DNA of 49,786 nucleotides from contig NZ_JAGINO010000038.1 in assembly GCF_017876115.1 (NCBI RefSeq), forward strand, positions 1 to 49,786. The letters are read 5' to 3'. This stretch comes from Azospirillum picis. GTDB lineage: Bacteria > Pseudomonadota > Alphaproteobacteria > Azospirillales > Azospirillaceae. Below are positions 1 to 7,956 of this stretch, piece after piece. The stretch's first letter is position 1. Every line of letters begins with the position of its first letter. The notes below the pieces were generated by a model. That model ran no database searches, was not told the DNA's origin, and saw nothing but the letters and a program-made list of their open reading frames with translations. The position numbers and the translations under genes were made by a program.

Positions 1-155
1 GTGGTTGGGGCGCCGTGGTGCGGGCGCGGGGGTTGTGGCTGGGGGGGGGGCGCGCCCCCCCCGGGGGGGGGGGGGCGGGGGGGGGGGGGGGGGGCGGGGG
101 GCGGCGGGCGGGGGGGGGGGGGGGGGGGGGGGGGCGGGGCCCCCCCCCCCCCCAC
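1..155. other. G-homopolymer low-complexity contig end
   Basis: This stretch is almost entirely G (and C) runs, interrupted by single bases. It codes for nothing recognisable, and normal high-complexity coding sequence begins immediately after it. The most economical reading is a contig-end or base-calling artefact (poly-G) rather than genomic sequence. I would not build any feature on it. Confidence 0.7.
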
Positions 156-161
156 CGCACG

Positions 162-431
162 CTAACCGCAGGCCCGCTCCACGTCGCGGCTGGTCAGGTG
201 CAGGCTGTCCCCGGCATCCAGGCCCCGCCGCCTGATCTTCTCCGCCGCCGCGCGGTCGAAGGCGTCGCGCCGGGCAACGGCATGCGCGAGGCAGTCTTCC
301 GGCGCCGGATCCCGCCGCCCCAGCAGGGCACGGAACGCCAGGCGGTGAACCGCACACCAGCCGCCGTGCCCGGCCGGGCGGAAGACCAGCGCGTCGATAT
401 CGGACCGCCAGACCGGGCCGTCCGCCGTCAT
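162..431 (-). CDS. Small conserved-looking protein coupled to norR (unknown function)
   Basis: An 89-residue protein whose ATG overlaps the norR stop codon in an ATGA arrangement (428-431), so it is probably translated by coupling from norR. It has no signal peptide or membrane segment. It has several Trp/His/Cys positions, and a basic, alpha-helical second half with repeated charged residues ending in a DSLHLTSRDV stretch. I do not recognise a family. The gene stops close to the artefactual poly-G tract at the window edge, but its own stop codon is present, so it appears complete. Position suggests an accessory role in the nitric-oxide response, which is inference only. Confidence 0.6.
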   Translation of the reverse strand: MTADGPVWRSDIDALVFRPAGHGGWCAVHRLAFRALLGRRDPAPEDCLAHAVARRDAFDRAAAEKIRRRGLDAGDSLHLTSRDVERACG

Positions 432-2059
432 TCCCGCAGCCCCAGCCGCCGGGCGAGGCGGAACAGGTTGCTGCGGTCGAGCCCGAGCGAACGGGCCGCC
501 TGCGCCCAGTTGCCGCCATGGCGCTGCAGCCGGTCCTGGATCAGCCGCCGCTGCACCTCCTCCGTCGCCTCGCGCAGAGGCAGCACGCCGGGCAACGGCA
601 CCAGCGGCGGCGGCTCCGCAGCCGGGGTTGCCACGGCAGCCTCCCCGTCTTCGAGGCCGAGGTCGACCGGCGTCAGGGTCAGGACGCCGCCGTCGGGCGG
701 GCGGGCGACGCGGGCACGGATGGCGCCACGGCCGATGGCGTGCTCCAATTCGCGCACGTTGCCCGGCCAGGGATAGACGAGCATGCACCGCTCCGCCCCG
801 GCCGAAAGACGCAGGTTGCGCAGGCCCAGCCTGGCGCGGTTCCGCTCCAGGAACAGGCCGGCCAGCCGCAGGACATCGGCACCGCGGTCGCGCAGCGGCG
901 GCACGCGCAACGGATAGACGCTGAGCCGGTGATAGACGTCGGCACGGAAGCGTCCCTCCCGGACCTCCGTCGCCAGGTCGCGGTTGGTCGCGGCGACGAC
1001 CCGCACGTCGACGGTGATGTTGCGGTCGGAGCCGACCCGCTGGATTTCGCCGTTCTGCAGGGCACGCAGCATCTTGGCCTGGGCCGCGGCCGGCAATTCG
1101 CCGACCTCGTCCAGGAACAGGGTGCCGCCGTCGGCCAGTTCGAACTTGCCGCGCCGGTCGGCCAGCGCGCCGGAGAAGGCGCCGCGCACATGCCCGAACA
1201 GCTCGCTCTCCACCAAGGCCTCGGGCAGGGCGGCGCAGTTCACCTGTACCAGCGGCCCGGCCGAACGCCCCGACCGGGCATGCAGCCGGTGCGCCACCAG
1301 TTCCTTGCCGACCCCCGTCTCGCCCAGCACCAGCACGACGAGATCGCTGGCGGCCACCGTATCGATCTCGGCCAGCAGGGCCGCCATCGCCGGGCTCGCG
1401 CCGGGAGGGGCGAGCATGTCCGCCCCCGCCCGGGGATCGGCCGGCTGCTGCTCCGCCTGATGGTCGAAGGCCGGTGGCCGCATCGTCGCCTGCCGCACCG
1501 CCGCCGCCCGGCTTTCCACCGTGGCGGCCAGCGCCTCGGCCAGCCGTGCCCACGCGGCGATCGCCTCCTCCCAGCCGTCGAAGCGGCCAGCGTTCAGCGC
1601 GTCCAGCGTCAGGACCCCCCAGGGCCGGCCGTCCACCGCCAGCGGCGCCCCGATGCAGTCATGGACATGCAGGCGGTCGCCCTGGTCGGGGATCAGCCCG
1701 TCATAGGGATCGGGCAGGTCGCAGTCCGCCGGAAAGCGCAACGGACCGGCTGCCCCCCCGGCGATTGCCCGCAGGCGCGGGTGGTCATCCAGGGGGAAAC
1801 GACGGCCGAGCGTGTCGGGGCTCAATCCCCGCGTGGCAAGCGGCACCAGGAGCGCCTCGTCCCCTCCTCCGGCCCCCTCCTGCCCTCCACCCGCTCCGCC
1901 CTCGTGCCGCAGCAGGGCGCAGGCGTCGCAGGGCAGATGCCGCACCATCAGGTCGAGCAGCAGCGGCCACAGCCGCGCCGGCTCCTCCAGCGCCCGCAGC
2001 AACGTCGCCGCCTCGTCCGGCGCAAGCGCCGTTGTCGGAATGACCGCACCGTTGTCCAT
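428..2059 (-). CDS. norR: Nitric-oxide-sensing sigma-54 activator NorR
   Basis: A 543-residue enhancer-binding protein that senses NO through a mononuclear iron in an N-terminal GAF domain and activates sigma-54 RNA polymerase. The GAF region (about 20-190) keeps the NorR-like HPRL, LPDPYDGL and HxC (His133, Cys135) segments that hold the iron ligands in E. coli NorR. The AAA+ domain follows: Walker A GETGVGKE near 245, a loop-1 motif reading GAFSGA instead of GAFTGA near 291, and Walker B GGTLFLDE near 308. A Fis-type helix-turn-helix ends the protein (about 505-540). It is divergent from hmp, the expected target. One of the three NorR-type boxes lies inside its coding sequence and one covers its start codon, suggesting autoregulation. 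Confidence 0.93.
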   Translation of the reverse strand: MDNGAVIPTTALAPDEAATLLRALEEPARLWPLLLDLMVRHLPCDACALLRHEGGAGGGQEGAGGGDEALLVPLATRGLSPDTLGRRFPLDDHPRLRAIAGGAAGPLRFPADCDLPDPYDGLIPDQGDRLHVHDCIGAPLAVDGRPWGVLTLDALNAGRFDGWEEAIAAWARLAEALAATVESRAAAVRQATMRPPAFDHQAEQQPADPRAGADMLAPPGASPAMAALLAEIDTVAASDLVVLVLGETGVGKELVAHRLHARSGRSAGPLVQVNCAALPEALVESELFGHVRGAFSGALADRRGKFELADGGTLFLDEVGELPAAAQAKMLRALQNGEIQRVGSDRNITVDVRVVAATNRDLATEVREGRFRADVYHRLSVYPLRVPPLRDRGADVLRLAGLFLERNRARLGLRNLRLSAGAERCMLVYPWPGNVRELEHAIGRGAIRARVARPPDGGVLTLTPVDLGLEDGEAAVATPAAEPPPLVPLPGVLPLREATEEVQRRLIQDRLQRHGGNWAQAARSLGLDRSNLFRLARRLGLRE

Positions 2060-2093
2060 CCGACATCATACCCCTGGCGGTCATTCCGACAAC
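2031..2093. promoter_or_regulatory. Cluster of three NorR-type binding sites
   Basis: Three GT-N7-AC boxes are visible: GTCGGAATGAC at 2034-2044, GTCCATCCGAC at 2054-2064 and GTCATTCCGAC at 2080-2090. The outer two belong to a perfect 17-bp inverted repeat (2031-2047 and 2077-2093). Three NorR sites upstream of a sigma-54 promoter is the known architecture at E. coli norVW. They lie about 45-110 bp upstream of the -24/-12 element, suitable for enhancer binding. Confidence 0.82.
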
Positions 2094-2133
2094 AGCATCG
2101 TCGGCCATCGCGGAATTGCGCGCTGCGTCGCTT

Positions 2134-2148
2134 TGGCACAGGGCTTGC
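2134..2148 (+). promoter_or_regulatory. Sigma-54 promoter of hmp
   Basis: TGGCAC, five bases, then TTGC: an exact match to the -24/-12 consensus. The GC of the -12 element (2147-2148) is about 45 bases before the hmp start codon. Together with the upstream NorR boxes this makes hmp a NorR/sigma-54-dependent gene. Confidence 0.88.
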
Positions 2149-2192
2149 CATCCCGTTGCGACATCATGACGCGCAAAAGGAATGTTCCCTTC

Positions 2193-3368
2193 ATGCTGAC
2201 GCCCAACCAGATCGCCGTCATCAAGGCCACCGCCCCGGCGGTCGCCGCCAATGCCAACCGGATCACCGGGACCTTCTACCCCCTGATGTTCGAGCGCTTC
2301 CCCGAAGTCCGTTCCGTCTTCAACCAGAGCCACCAGCGCAGCAGCGCCCAGCCCGAGGCCCTCGCCAACGCCATCATCGCCTACGCCTCCAACATCGACC
2401 GGCTGGAGGTCCTCGGCCCGGCGGTGGAGGGCATCGTGCAGAAGCATGTTTCCCTCAACATCACCCCCGACCAATACGAGATCGTCGGGACCTGCCTGAT
2501 GGAGGCCATCGGCAAGGTCCTGGGCGAGGCGGTGACGGCCGAGGTGGCGGATGCCTGGGGAGCCGCCTACTGGCAGCTCGCCCGCCTGCTGATCGCCGCG
2601 GAAGAGCAGGAATACGCCCGCAAGGCGGCGCTGAGCGGAGGCTGGCGCGGCGCGCGGCGCTTCAAGATCGTCGAGAAGACGCCGGAAAGCACCGTCATCA
2701 CCTCGTTCCGGCTGGCGCCGGTCGACGGCGGACCGGTGATGGACTTCCTGCCGGGCCAGTATCTCGGCCTGCGCCTCGCCGTCGGCGGCGAGACGGTGCA
2801 CCGCAACTACAGCCTGTCGGCATCACCCAACGGCCGCGACTACCGCATCTCGGTGAAGCGCGAGCCGCATGGGCTGGTCTCGGCCTTCCTGCACGACAGC
2901 GTCCAGGTCGGTGACATGCTCGATGCCTACCCGCCGGCCGGCGAGTTCGTCCTGCGCGACGGTACCGGCCCGCTCCTGCTGGTCACCGGCGGCGTCGGCC
3001 AGACCCCGGCGCTGCCGCTGGCCGAACAGGCGCTGGCAGCCGGCCGGACGGTCATCTATGTCCACGCCGCGCTGAACGGCTCGGTCCATGCCTTCCGCGG
3101 GCAGGTCGACCGGCTGGCGGCTCTCCACCAGTCGTTCAAACCGGTCTACTGCTATGCCGATCCGCAACCCGGCGACCGCCCGCACATGACGGGCCTGCTG
3201 GATCGGGACCGGCTGGCGGCACTGCTGCCCGACGAAGACGGGCTGCACGCCTACGTGGTGGGGCCGAAGCCTTTCATGGCTGCCGTCATCCAGGCGCTGA
3301 CCGCCCTCGGCCTGCCGCCGTCCTCCATCGTCCACGAGTTCTTCGGCCCGCGCGAAGCCTTGGCCTGA
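2193..3368 (+). CDS. hmp: Flavohaemoprotein Hmp (nitric oxide dioxygenase)
   Basis: A 391-residue cytosolic enzyme that oxidises NO to nitrate using O2 and NAD(P)H. The N-terminal globin domain (1-140) has the haem-proximal His85 in the QKHVSLNI segment and the distal Tyr29. The ferredoxin-reductase part has the FAD motif HRNYSLS, the NAD-binding GGVGQTPALP and a C-terminal VVGPKPFM. The length is normal for the family. I chose the ATG at 2193 because AAAGGAA lies at 2175-2181 and the globin domain starts right there; an in-frame ATG at 2166 has no ribosome-binding site. It is transcribed divergently from norR, from the sigma-54 promoter at 2134-2148. Confidence 0.95.
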   Translation: MLTPNQIAVIKATAPAVAANANRITGTFYPLMFERFPEVRSVFNQSHQRSSAQPEALANAIIAYASNIDRLEVLGPAVEGIVQKHVSLNITPDQYEIVGTCLMEAIGKVLGEAVTAEVADAWGAAYWQLARLLIAAEEQEYARKAALSGGWRGARRFKIVEKTPESTVITSFRLAPVDGGPVMDFLPGQYLGLRLAVGGETVHRNYSLSASPNGRDYRISVKREPHGLVSAFLHDSVQVGDMLDAYPPAGEFVLRDGTGPLLLVTGGVGQTPALPLAEQALAAGRTVIYVHAALNGSVHAFRGQVDRLAALHQSFKPVYCYADPQPGDRPHMTGLLDRDRLAALLPDEDGLHAYVVGPKPFMAAVIQALTALGLPPSSIVHEFFGPREALA

Positions 3369-3943
3369 GCCCCTGCCGCGTCCCCGTTACCGCCCGCCTG
3401 GCCGGTCCGCTCGTCGGGCCGGCCCGGTGCTCTGCTACCGGTGGTCGTCGATGATGTCCCCAGCATCGGTGCGGCAGGTGCGGAAACGGCGCGAGTCGAT
3501 CATATCCTTGCACCTAGGGGTGCGGAATGCGCTGGGATTTCGCAATCAAGGAGAGAATCCTTAACATACGGCATAGGCCGTACAGTTTGGATGCCGGCCA
3601 TCCGCCTTGTCTTTCGGATGAGCCTGGAACCGGCAGCCGGCGTGACGCTGTGAGATCTGCCGCCTCACGGGAAAATTGCGGAATGCCCTTATTTCTTTCT
3701 TAGCAAATTCTGCGCTTACCTGACCATGGGTCTGTAACAATATTTACAATTTTCCGCTTTTTATCGGCGATCCGCCCGACTTCGGTCGCGCGGCGGCCGG
3801 TCGGAAGGAGTCCCGGCCGCAAGGCCCGGGGGGCGTTGATCGAACCACGTCTGCGGCGAGAGCCGGAAGGGCCGGCCGCACGGGCGTGCAAGGCTGTGGC
3901 ATTGGGCGCGGACCGCCTGGTCCATGCGCATGGGGAGGACGGG
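3369..3943. other. Intergenic region between hmp and a chemoreceptor gene
   Basis: A 575-bp gap without a convincing gene. A small dyad, TACGGC-ATAG-GCCGTA, sits at 3567-3582. An unusually AT-rich block at about 3685-3770 probably contains the chemoreceptor promoter. A 70-codon open frame at 3441-3653 has no ribosome-binding site and no recognisable composition, so I do not call it. Confidence 0.5.
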
Positions 3944-6148
3944 ATGTTTGACAGGAACCACGGGAAGCCCTCGTCGACAGGCAACGGCACGGCGGGCAAC
4001 GGCACGGCGGGACGGCCGGCAAGCGCATGGTATTCGGGCCTGCGCGGAAAGCTGATGATCGCCGTCGGCATCGTGCTGTCCGGCACCCTGGTGGCGGCCA
4101 TCGTGGCGCTGACGGGATACGCCAACGTCCGCAAGACGATCGACGTGATCGTCGGCCAAGCGGTGCCGGCCATGACCGAAGCGATGGGCGTGGCGCAGCA
4201 GGCCGAGCGGCTGGTGGCGCTCGCCCCGGCCCTGACCTCCGCCGACACCGCCGAGGCGCGCGAGGCGGTGTCGGCCCGCATCGGCGCCGCGAAGGACGAG
4301 TTCAATGCCCGCCTCGCCAAGCTGAGGGCGGGCGGATCGGCCGGCGCCGGGCTCGCCGCCATCGAGGAGGCGTCCCAGGGGCTGCTCGGCAGCCTCGTCG
4401 AGCTGGACAAGGCGGCGGCCGAGAAGGTCGAGCTGGCGTCCCGCCGCCGGGCGATGATACCGAAGGTGATGGCGGCGGAGGCCGAGATCCAGAAATTTAC
4501 CTCGCCCTGGCGGTCCGTCATGAACAACGAGGAGCAGCAGGCGCTTGCCACCCTCACCGAGCCGGACACCACAGAGGCCGCCATGCGCGAGGCCGGGGCG
4601 ACGCTGGTCCGCACGCTCGCCCAGAAGAAGCCGCTGAACACCGTCGTCGACGAGGCGGCGAACCTCCGCAACATGCTGATGGAGGCGGCGGAGTCGGCGG
4701 ACGACCAGAAGCTGACGGTCATCGAGACCCGCAGTTCGGTCGCGCTGGCCAACCTGACCTCCGCGGTCCAGGTGCTGCCCGAACGTCTGGCCGCGGTCGC
4801 CGGCCAGCAGGCCACGCTGCTGGCCACCCTGTCCGGCGGCGACGATTCGCTGGTCGGCATCCGCCAGAGGGAGCTGACGATCCAGGCGCATTTCGCGACG
4901 CTGCTGGAAGGCAACCATGCGCTGGCCGCCAAGCTGTCGACCGAGATCGCGGCCCTGGTCGATGCGCAGAAGGGCGGCATCGCCGAGGCCAGCAAGGCCA
5001 CGGCGAGCATGCTCGACAACAGCCGCCTCACCCAGATCGTCGTCGCGGGGGCCAGCATCCTGGTGTCGATCCTGGTCGTCTGGCTCTATATCGGCCGGGT
5101 CGTCATCGGCCGGATGATGGCCTTGAAGACCGGCATGGGCAGGATCGCCGCCGGCGACCTCGACGCCGACATCGCGCTGGACGGCCGCGACGAGATCGCG
5201 GAGATGGGAGCGGCGCTGCGTGTCTTCCGCGACACCGCCCGCGAGGTGGAGAGCGCCCGCGCCGCGGCCGAGGAGGAACGCCAGCGCGCCGCCGGCGAGC
5301 GCCGGCAAGCCATGCTGTCCCTGGCCGACCAGTTCGAGAACGGCGTCAAGACGGTGGTGGAAACCGTGTCCGCCGCGGCCACCCAGATGCACCAGACCGC
5401 GGCCGGCATGGTGACGACCGCCGACGATACCTCGCGCCAGGCCGGCAGCGCCGCGGAGGCGGCCGAGATCGCCTCCGTCAACGTCGACGGGGCAGCCTCG
5501 GCGGCACATGAGCTGTCGCAGTCGATCGGCGAGATCTCGCGCCAGGTGACCGAGTCGGCGACCATCGCCGCCAAGGCCGCCGGAGAGGCCGAGCGGACCG
5601 ATGGCACCATGCGCGACCTGAACGAAGCCGCGAGCCGGATCGGCGCGGTGCTCGACCTGATCTCCGACATCGCCGGCCAGACCAACCTGCTGGCGCTCAA
5701 TGCCACCATCGAGGCGGCGCGCGCCGGCGAGGCCGGCAAGGGCTTCGCCGTGGTGGCGCAGGAGGTCAAGCAGTTGGCCAGCCAGACCGCCAAGGCGACC
5801 GACCAGATCGCCGGCCAGATCGGCGCGATGCAGACCGCCACCAACGAGGCGGTCGGCGCCATCCGCTCGATCGGCCTGACCATCGGCCGGCTGAACGACA
5901 TCTCCGCCAGCATCGCCGCCGCGGTGGAACAGCAGGGCGCCGCCACCTCGGAGATCGCCCGCAACGTCCAGCAGGCGGCAGGCGGCACCGCTCAGGCCTC
6001 GCAGAACATCGGACAGGTCCGCACCGCCGCCGGCCAGACCGGCCGGTCGGCACAGGAGGTGCTGTCCGTCGCCCAGGAGGTCTCCAGCCAGGCCAGCCAC
6101 CTCCAGGAGCAGATCGACCGCTTCCTGCGCCAAGTGCGGACCGCCTAG
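3944..6148 (+). CDS. Methyl-accepting chemotaxis protein (large periplasmic four-helix sensor)
   Basis: A 734-residue membrane chemoreceptor. TM1 lies at about 36-57, followed by a long, entirely helical, Ala-rich periplasmic domain (about 60-360) of the TorS/four-helix type, TM2 near 365-388, and a HAMP segment with the typical DEIAEMGAALRVFRD end. The cytoplasmic signalling domain has the conserved hairpin tip (TNLLALNATIEAARAGEAG). The start at 3944 has GGAGG six bases upstream. A short NGTAG peptide repeat near the N-terminus comes from a duplicated 15-bp unit. The ligand cannot be told from sequence. It is a single gene followed by a strong hairpin and not part of a che operon. Confidence 0.92.
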   Translation: MFDRNHGKPSSTGNGTAGNGTAGRPASAWYSGLRGKLMIAVGIVLSGTLVAAIVALTGYANVRKTIDVIVGQAVPAMTEAMGVAQQAERLVALAPALTSADTAEAREAVSARIGAAKDEFNARLAKLRAGGSAGAGLAAIEEASQGLLGSLVELDKAAAEKVELASRRRAMIPKVMAAEAEIQKFTSPWRSVMNNEEQQALATLTEPDTTEAAMREAGATLVRTLAQKKPLNTVVDEAANLRNMLMEAAESADDQKLTVIETRSSVALANLTSAVQVLPERLAAVAGQQATLLATLSGGDDSLVGIRQRELTIQAHFATLLEGNHALAAKLSTEIAALVDAQKGGIAEASKATASMLDNSRLTQIVVAGASILVSILVVWLYIGRVVIGRMMALKTGMGRIAAGDLDADIALDGRDEIAEMGAALRVFRDTAREVESARAAAEEERQRAAGERRQAMLSLADQFENGVKTVVETVSAAATQMHQTAAGMVTTADDTSRQAGSAAEAAEIASVNVDGAASAAHELSQSIGEISRQVTESATIAAKAAGEAERTDGTMRDLNEAASRIGAVLDLISDIAGQTNLLALNATIEAARAGEAGKGFAVVAQEVKQLASQTAKATDQIAGQIGAMQTATNEAVGAIRSIGLTIGRLNDISASIAAAVEQQGAATSEIARNVQQAAGGTAQASQNIGQVRTAAGQTGRSAQEVLSVAQEVSSQASHLQEQIDRFLRQVRTA

Positions 6149-6177
6149 GCGCGGACTGCCTGATCCCGGCCCCGCTC

Positions 6178-6209
6178 CCCCGGCTCCGGGCCCCTGCCCG
6201 GGGCCGGGG
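6178..6209 (+). terminator. GC-rich hairpin after the chemoreceptor gene
   Basis: CCCCGGC (6178-6184) pairs with GCCGGGG (6203-6209), and CCGGGC (6186-6191) pairs with GCCCGG (6196-6201) around a CCCT loop, with a T-G wobble between the two parts. No T-run follows, so it may need Rho or act mainly as an mRNA 3' end. Confidence 0.6.
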
Positions 6210-6276
6210 TGTGGGCCGCCGCCTTGCCCCTTCATGTAGTCCCGCTCCACTTGTCCTCTCGACATGCGTCCCGAAA

Positions 6277-6291
6277 TGTAGTAAAACTACA
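6277..6291. promoter_or_regulatory. HexR-type operator
   Basis: TGTAGTAAAACTACA is a perfect 6-bp inverted repeat with a 3-bp AT spacer. It fits the known HexR motif (TGTARTWWWAYTACA form). It lies 30 bp before the start codon of the RpiR-family gene that precedes eda, so it should control the hexR-eda transcript, including by autoregulation. Confidence 0.82.
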
Positions 6292-6320
6292 AAAATTCGG
6301 AACCTATCCGTCAAGCCGAC

Positions 6321-7226
6321 ATGCTGGACACGATCGCCTCCTCCCTGGACCGGCTGCGCCGCGCCGAAGCGGCGGTGGCGCGCACGGTTTTGGCCGACCC
6401 CGAGGCCACGGTGCGCGACAGCCTGGCGCAGCTCGCCGCACGGGCCGGCGTCAGCGAACCGTCGGTTCTGCGCTTCTGCCGGTCGTCCGGCTTCGACGGC
6501 TTCCAGGATTTCAAGATCGGCCTCGCCAGGCATCTGGCGGCATCGGCGGTGCTGGAGCAGGCGGCCGAGCGGCCGGCCCCCCTGGTGCGCGACCTGGCGC
6601 CGGGCGACAGCGTCGCCAGCGCCACGGAAAAGGTGCTGAACCGCGCGATCGACGCTCTGGTGCGCCTGCGCAGCCGGCTTGACGCCACGACGCTCGAACG
6701 GGCCGCAGCGGCCCTGGCACACGCGGCGCGCGTGCAGATCGTCGGTGCCGGCGCATCCGGCGCCGTGGCACTCGACGCCCATCACAAGCTGTTCCGCCTT
6801 CTGCCGCAGGTCGCCGCCAGTTCCGACGCGCATCTGCAGGCGATGGCGGCGGCGACGCTGGGGCCGGGCGACGTCCTGCTGGCGATCTCCAAGACCGGCA
6901 CCAGCGCCGAGATCCTCGATGCCGCGGCCATCGCCCGCGACGGCGGGGCGACGGTGATCGCCATCACCGCCTCCGCGACCCCGCTCGCCGAGCGTGCCGA
7001 CATCCGCCTGACCGTCGACGTCGACGAGGACACCGCCGTCCATACGCCGATGGCGTCACGCCTCGCGCAGTTGGCGCTGGTCGACGCGCTGACCGTCGCG
7101 GTCGGGCTGCAGGCGCCCCCCGGCCTCGACCGCCGGCTTTCCCGCATCAAGGCCGTTCTTGCCGGCCATCACCGCGCGCCGGTCCGTCCGGCCGCCGCTT
7201 CCACCTTGGTTCCAGAGGAATCCTGA
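6321..7226 (+). CDS. hexR: RpiR/HexR-family transcriptional regulator of sugar catabolism
   Basis: A 301-residue regulator with an N-terminal RpiR helix-turn-helix (about 1-77, with the VSEPSVLRFCRSSGFDGFQDFK segment) and a C-terminal SIS sugar-phosphate isomerase domain (about 120-255, with GAGASGAVA and SKTGTSAEI). HexR proteins sense 2-keto-3-deoxy-6-phosphogluconate through the SIS domain and repress Entner-Doudoroff genes. That assignment is supported here by the HexR-type operator just upstream and by eda overlapping its stop codon. Other RpiR members could have the same domains, but operator and partner together argue for HexR. Confidence 0.85.
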   Translation: MLDTIASSLDRLRRAEAAVARTVLADPEATVRDSLAQLAARAGVSEPSVLRFCRSSGFDGFQDFKIGLARHLAASAVLEQAAERPAPLVRDLAPGDSVASATEKVLNRAIDALVRLRSRLDATTLERAAAALAHAARVQIVGAGASGAVALDAHHKLFRLLPQVAASSDAHLQAMAAATLGPGDVLLAISKTGTSAEILDAAAIARDGGATVIAITASATPLAERADIRLTVDVDEDTAVHTPMASRLAQLALVDALTVAVGLQAPPGLDRRLSRIKAVLAGHHRAPVRPAAASTLVPEES

Positions 7227-7879
7227 TGTCTGCCGCTCAATCCCCCGCCGAAGTCCTCGACCAGCTCGTCGCCTACGGCGTCGTCCCGGTCATCCGCAAC
7301 AGCTCCGCCGATCTGGCGCGCACCGCCGTCGGCTGGCTGCGCGAAGCCGGCTATGGCACCTTCGAGATCACCATGACCACCCCCGGCGCCGTCGGCCTGA
7401 TCGAGGAGCTGACGGCGGAGGGCGGCGCCCTGATCGGCGCCGGCACCGTGCTCACCGCCTCGGCGGTCGCCGACGTCGTGAAGGCGGGCGCCCGCTACGT
7501 CGTGTCGCCCTGCGTCGTGCCGAAGGTCGCCGCCGCCTGCCGCGACCATGGCGTCGCCTGCCTGATGGGCGCGCTGACCCCGACCGAGGTGCATGCCGCC
7601 ATCTCCGCCGGTGCCGATGCCATCAAGATCTTCCCGGCCTCCACCGTCGGCCCGGCCCACATCAAGGCGCTGAGGTCGGTGTTCCCCGGCGTCCGCTTCG
7701 TGCCCACCGGCGGCATCGACGCCTCGACCGTCGCGTCCTACGTCGCGGCGGGCGTGGCCTGCGTCGGCGCCGGCGGCAAGCTGGTGGACGAGACCCTGGT
7801 CAAGAAGGGCGACCGCGAGGCCATCCTGGCCGCCGGCCGCCAGTTGATGGACGCCTACCGCGCCGCCAAGGCGGGCTGA
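7226..7879 (+). CDS. eda: KDPG aldolase (2-dehydro-3-deoxy-phosphogluconate aldolase)
   Basis: A 217-residue class I aldolase that splits 2-keto-3-deoxy-6-phosphogluconate into pyruvate and glyceraldehyde-3-phosphate, the last step of the Entner-Doudoroff pathway. The Schiff-base Lys134 lies in DAIKIFPAS and the catalytic Glu47 in FEITMTTPGA. The phosphate-binding PTGGID and GAGG segments are present. The ATG shares one base with the hexR stop (TGATG at 7224-7228), with AGAGGAA as ribosome-binding site, so the two genes form an operon. Confidence 0.95.
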   Translation: MSAAQSPAEVLDQLVAYGVVPVIRNSSADLARTAVGWLREAGYGTFEITMTTPGAVGLIEELTAEGGALIGAGTVLTASAVADVVKAGARYVVSPCVVPKVAAACRDHGVACLMGALTPTEVHAAISAGADAIKIFPASTVGPAHIKALRSVFPGVRFVPTGGIDASTVASYVAAGVACVGAGGKLVDETLVKKGDREAILAAGRQLMDAYRAAKAG

Positions 7880-7882
7880 GAC

Positions 7883-7920
7883 GGCGTGGCGCCCTGGCGC
7901 GAGCCGGGGCGCCGCACGCC
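7883..7920. terminator. Hairpin between convergent eda and sensor-kinase genes
   Basis: GGCGTGGCGCC (7883-7893) can pair with GGCGCCGCACGCC (7908-7920), with a two-base bulge. It sits between two converging genes and could end transcription from both sides. There is no T-run. Confidence 0.45.
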
Positions 7921-7956
7921 CGACCGGTCCGCAGCCAAGCGCTACACACCCAGGCG

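Noticed and set aside
3441..3653. 70-codon open frame between hmp and the chemoreceptor gene
   Set aside because: No ribosome-binding site, no family features, and it includes a palindrome.
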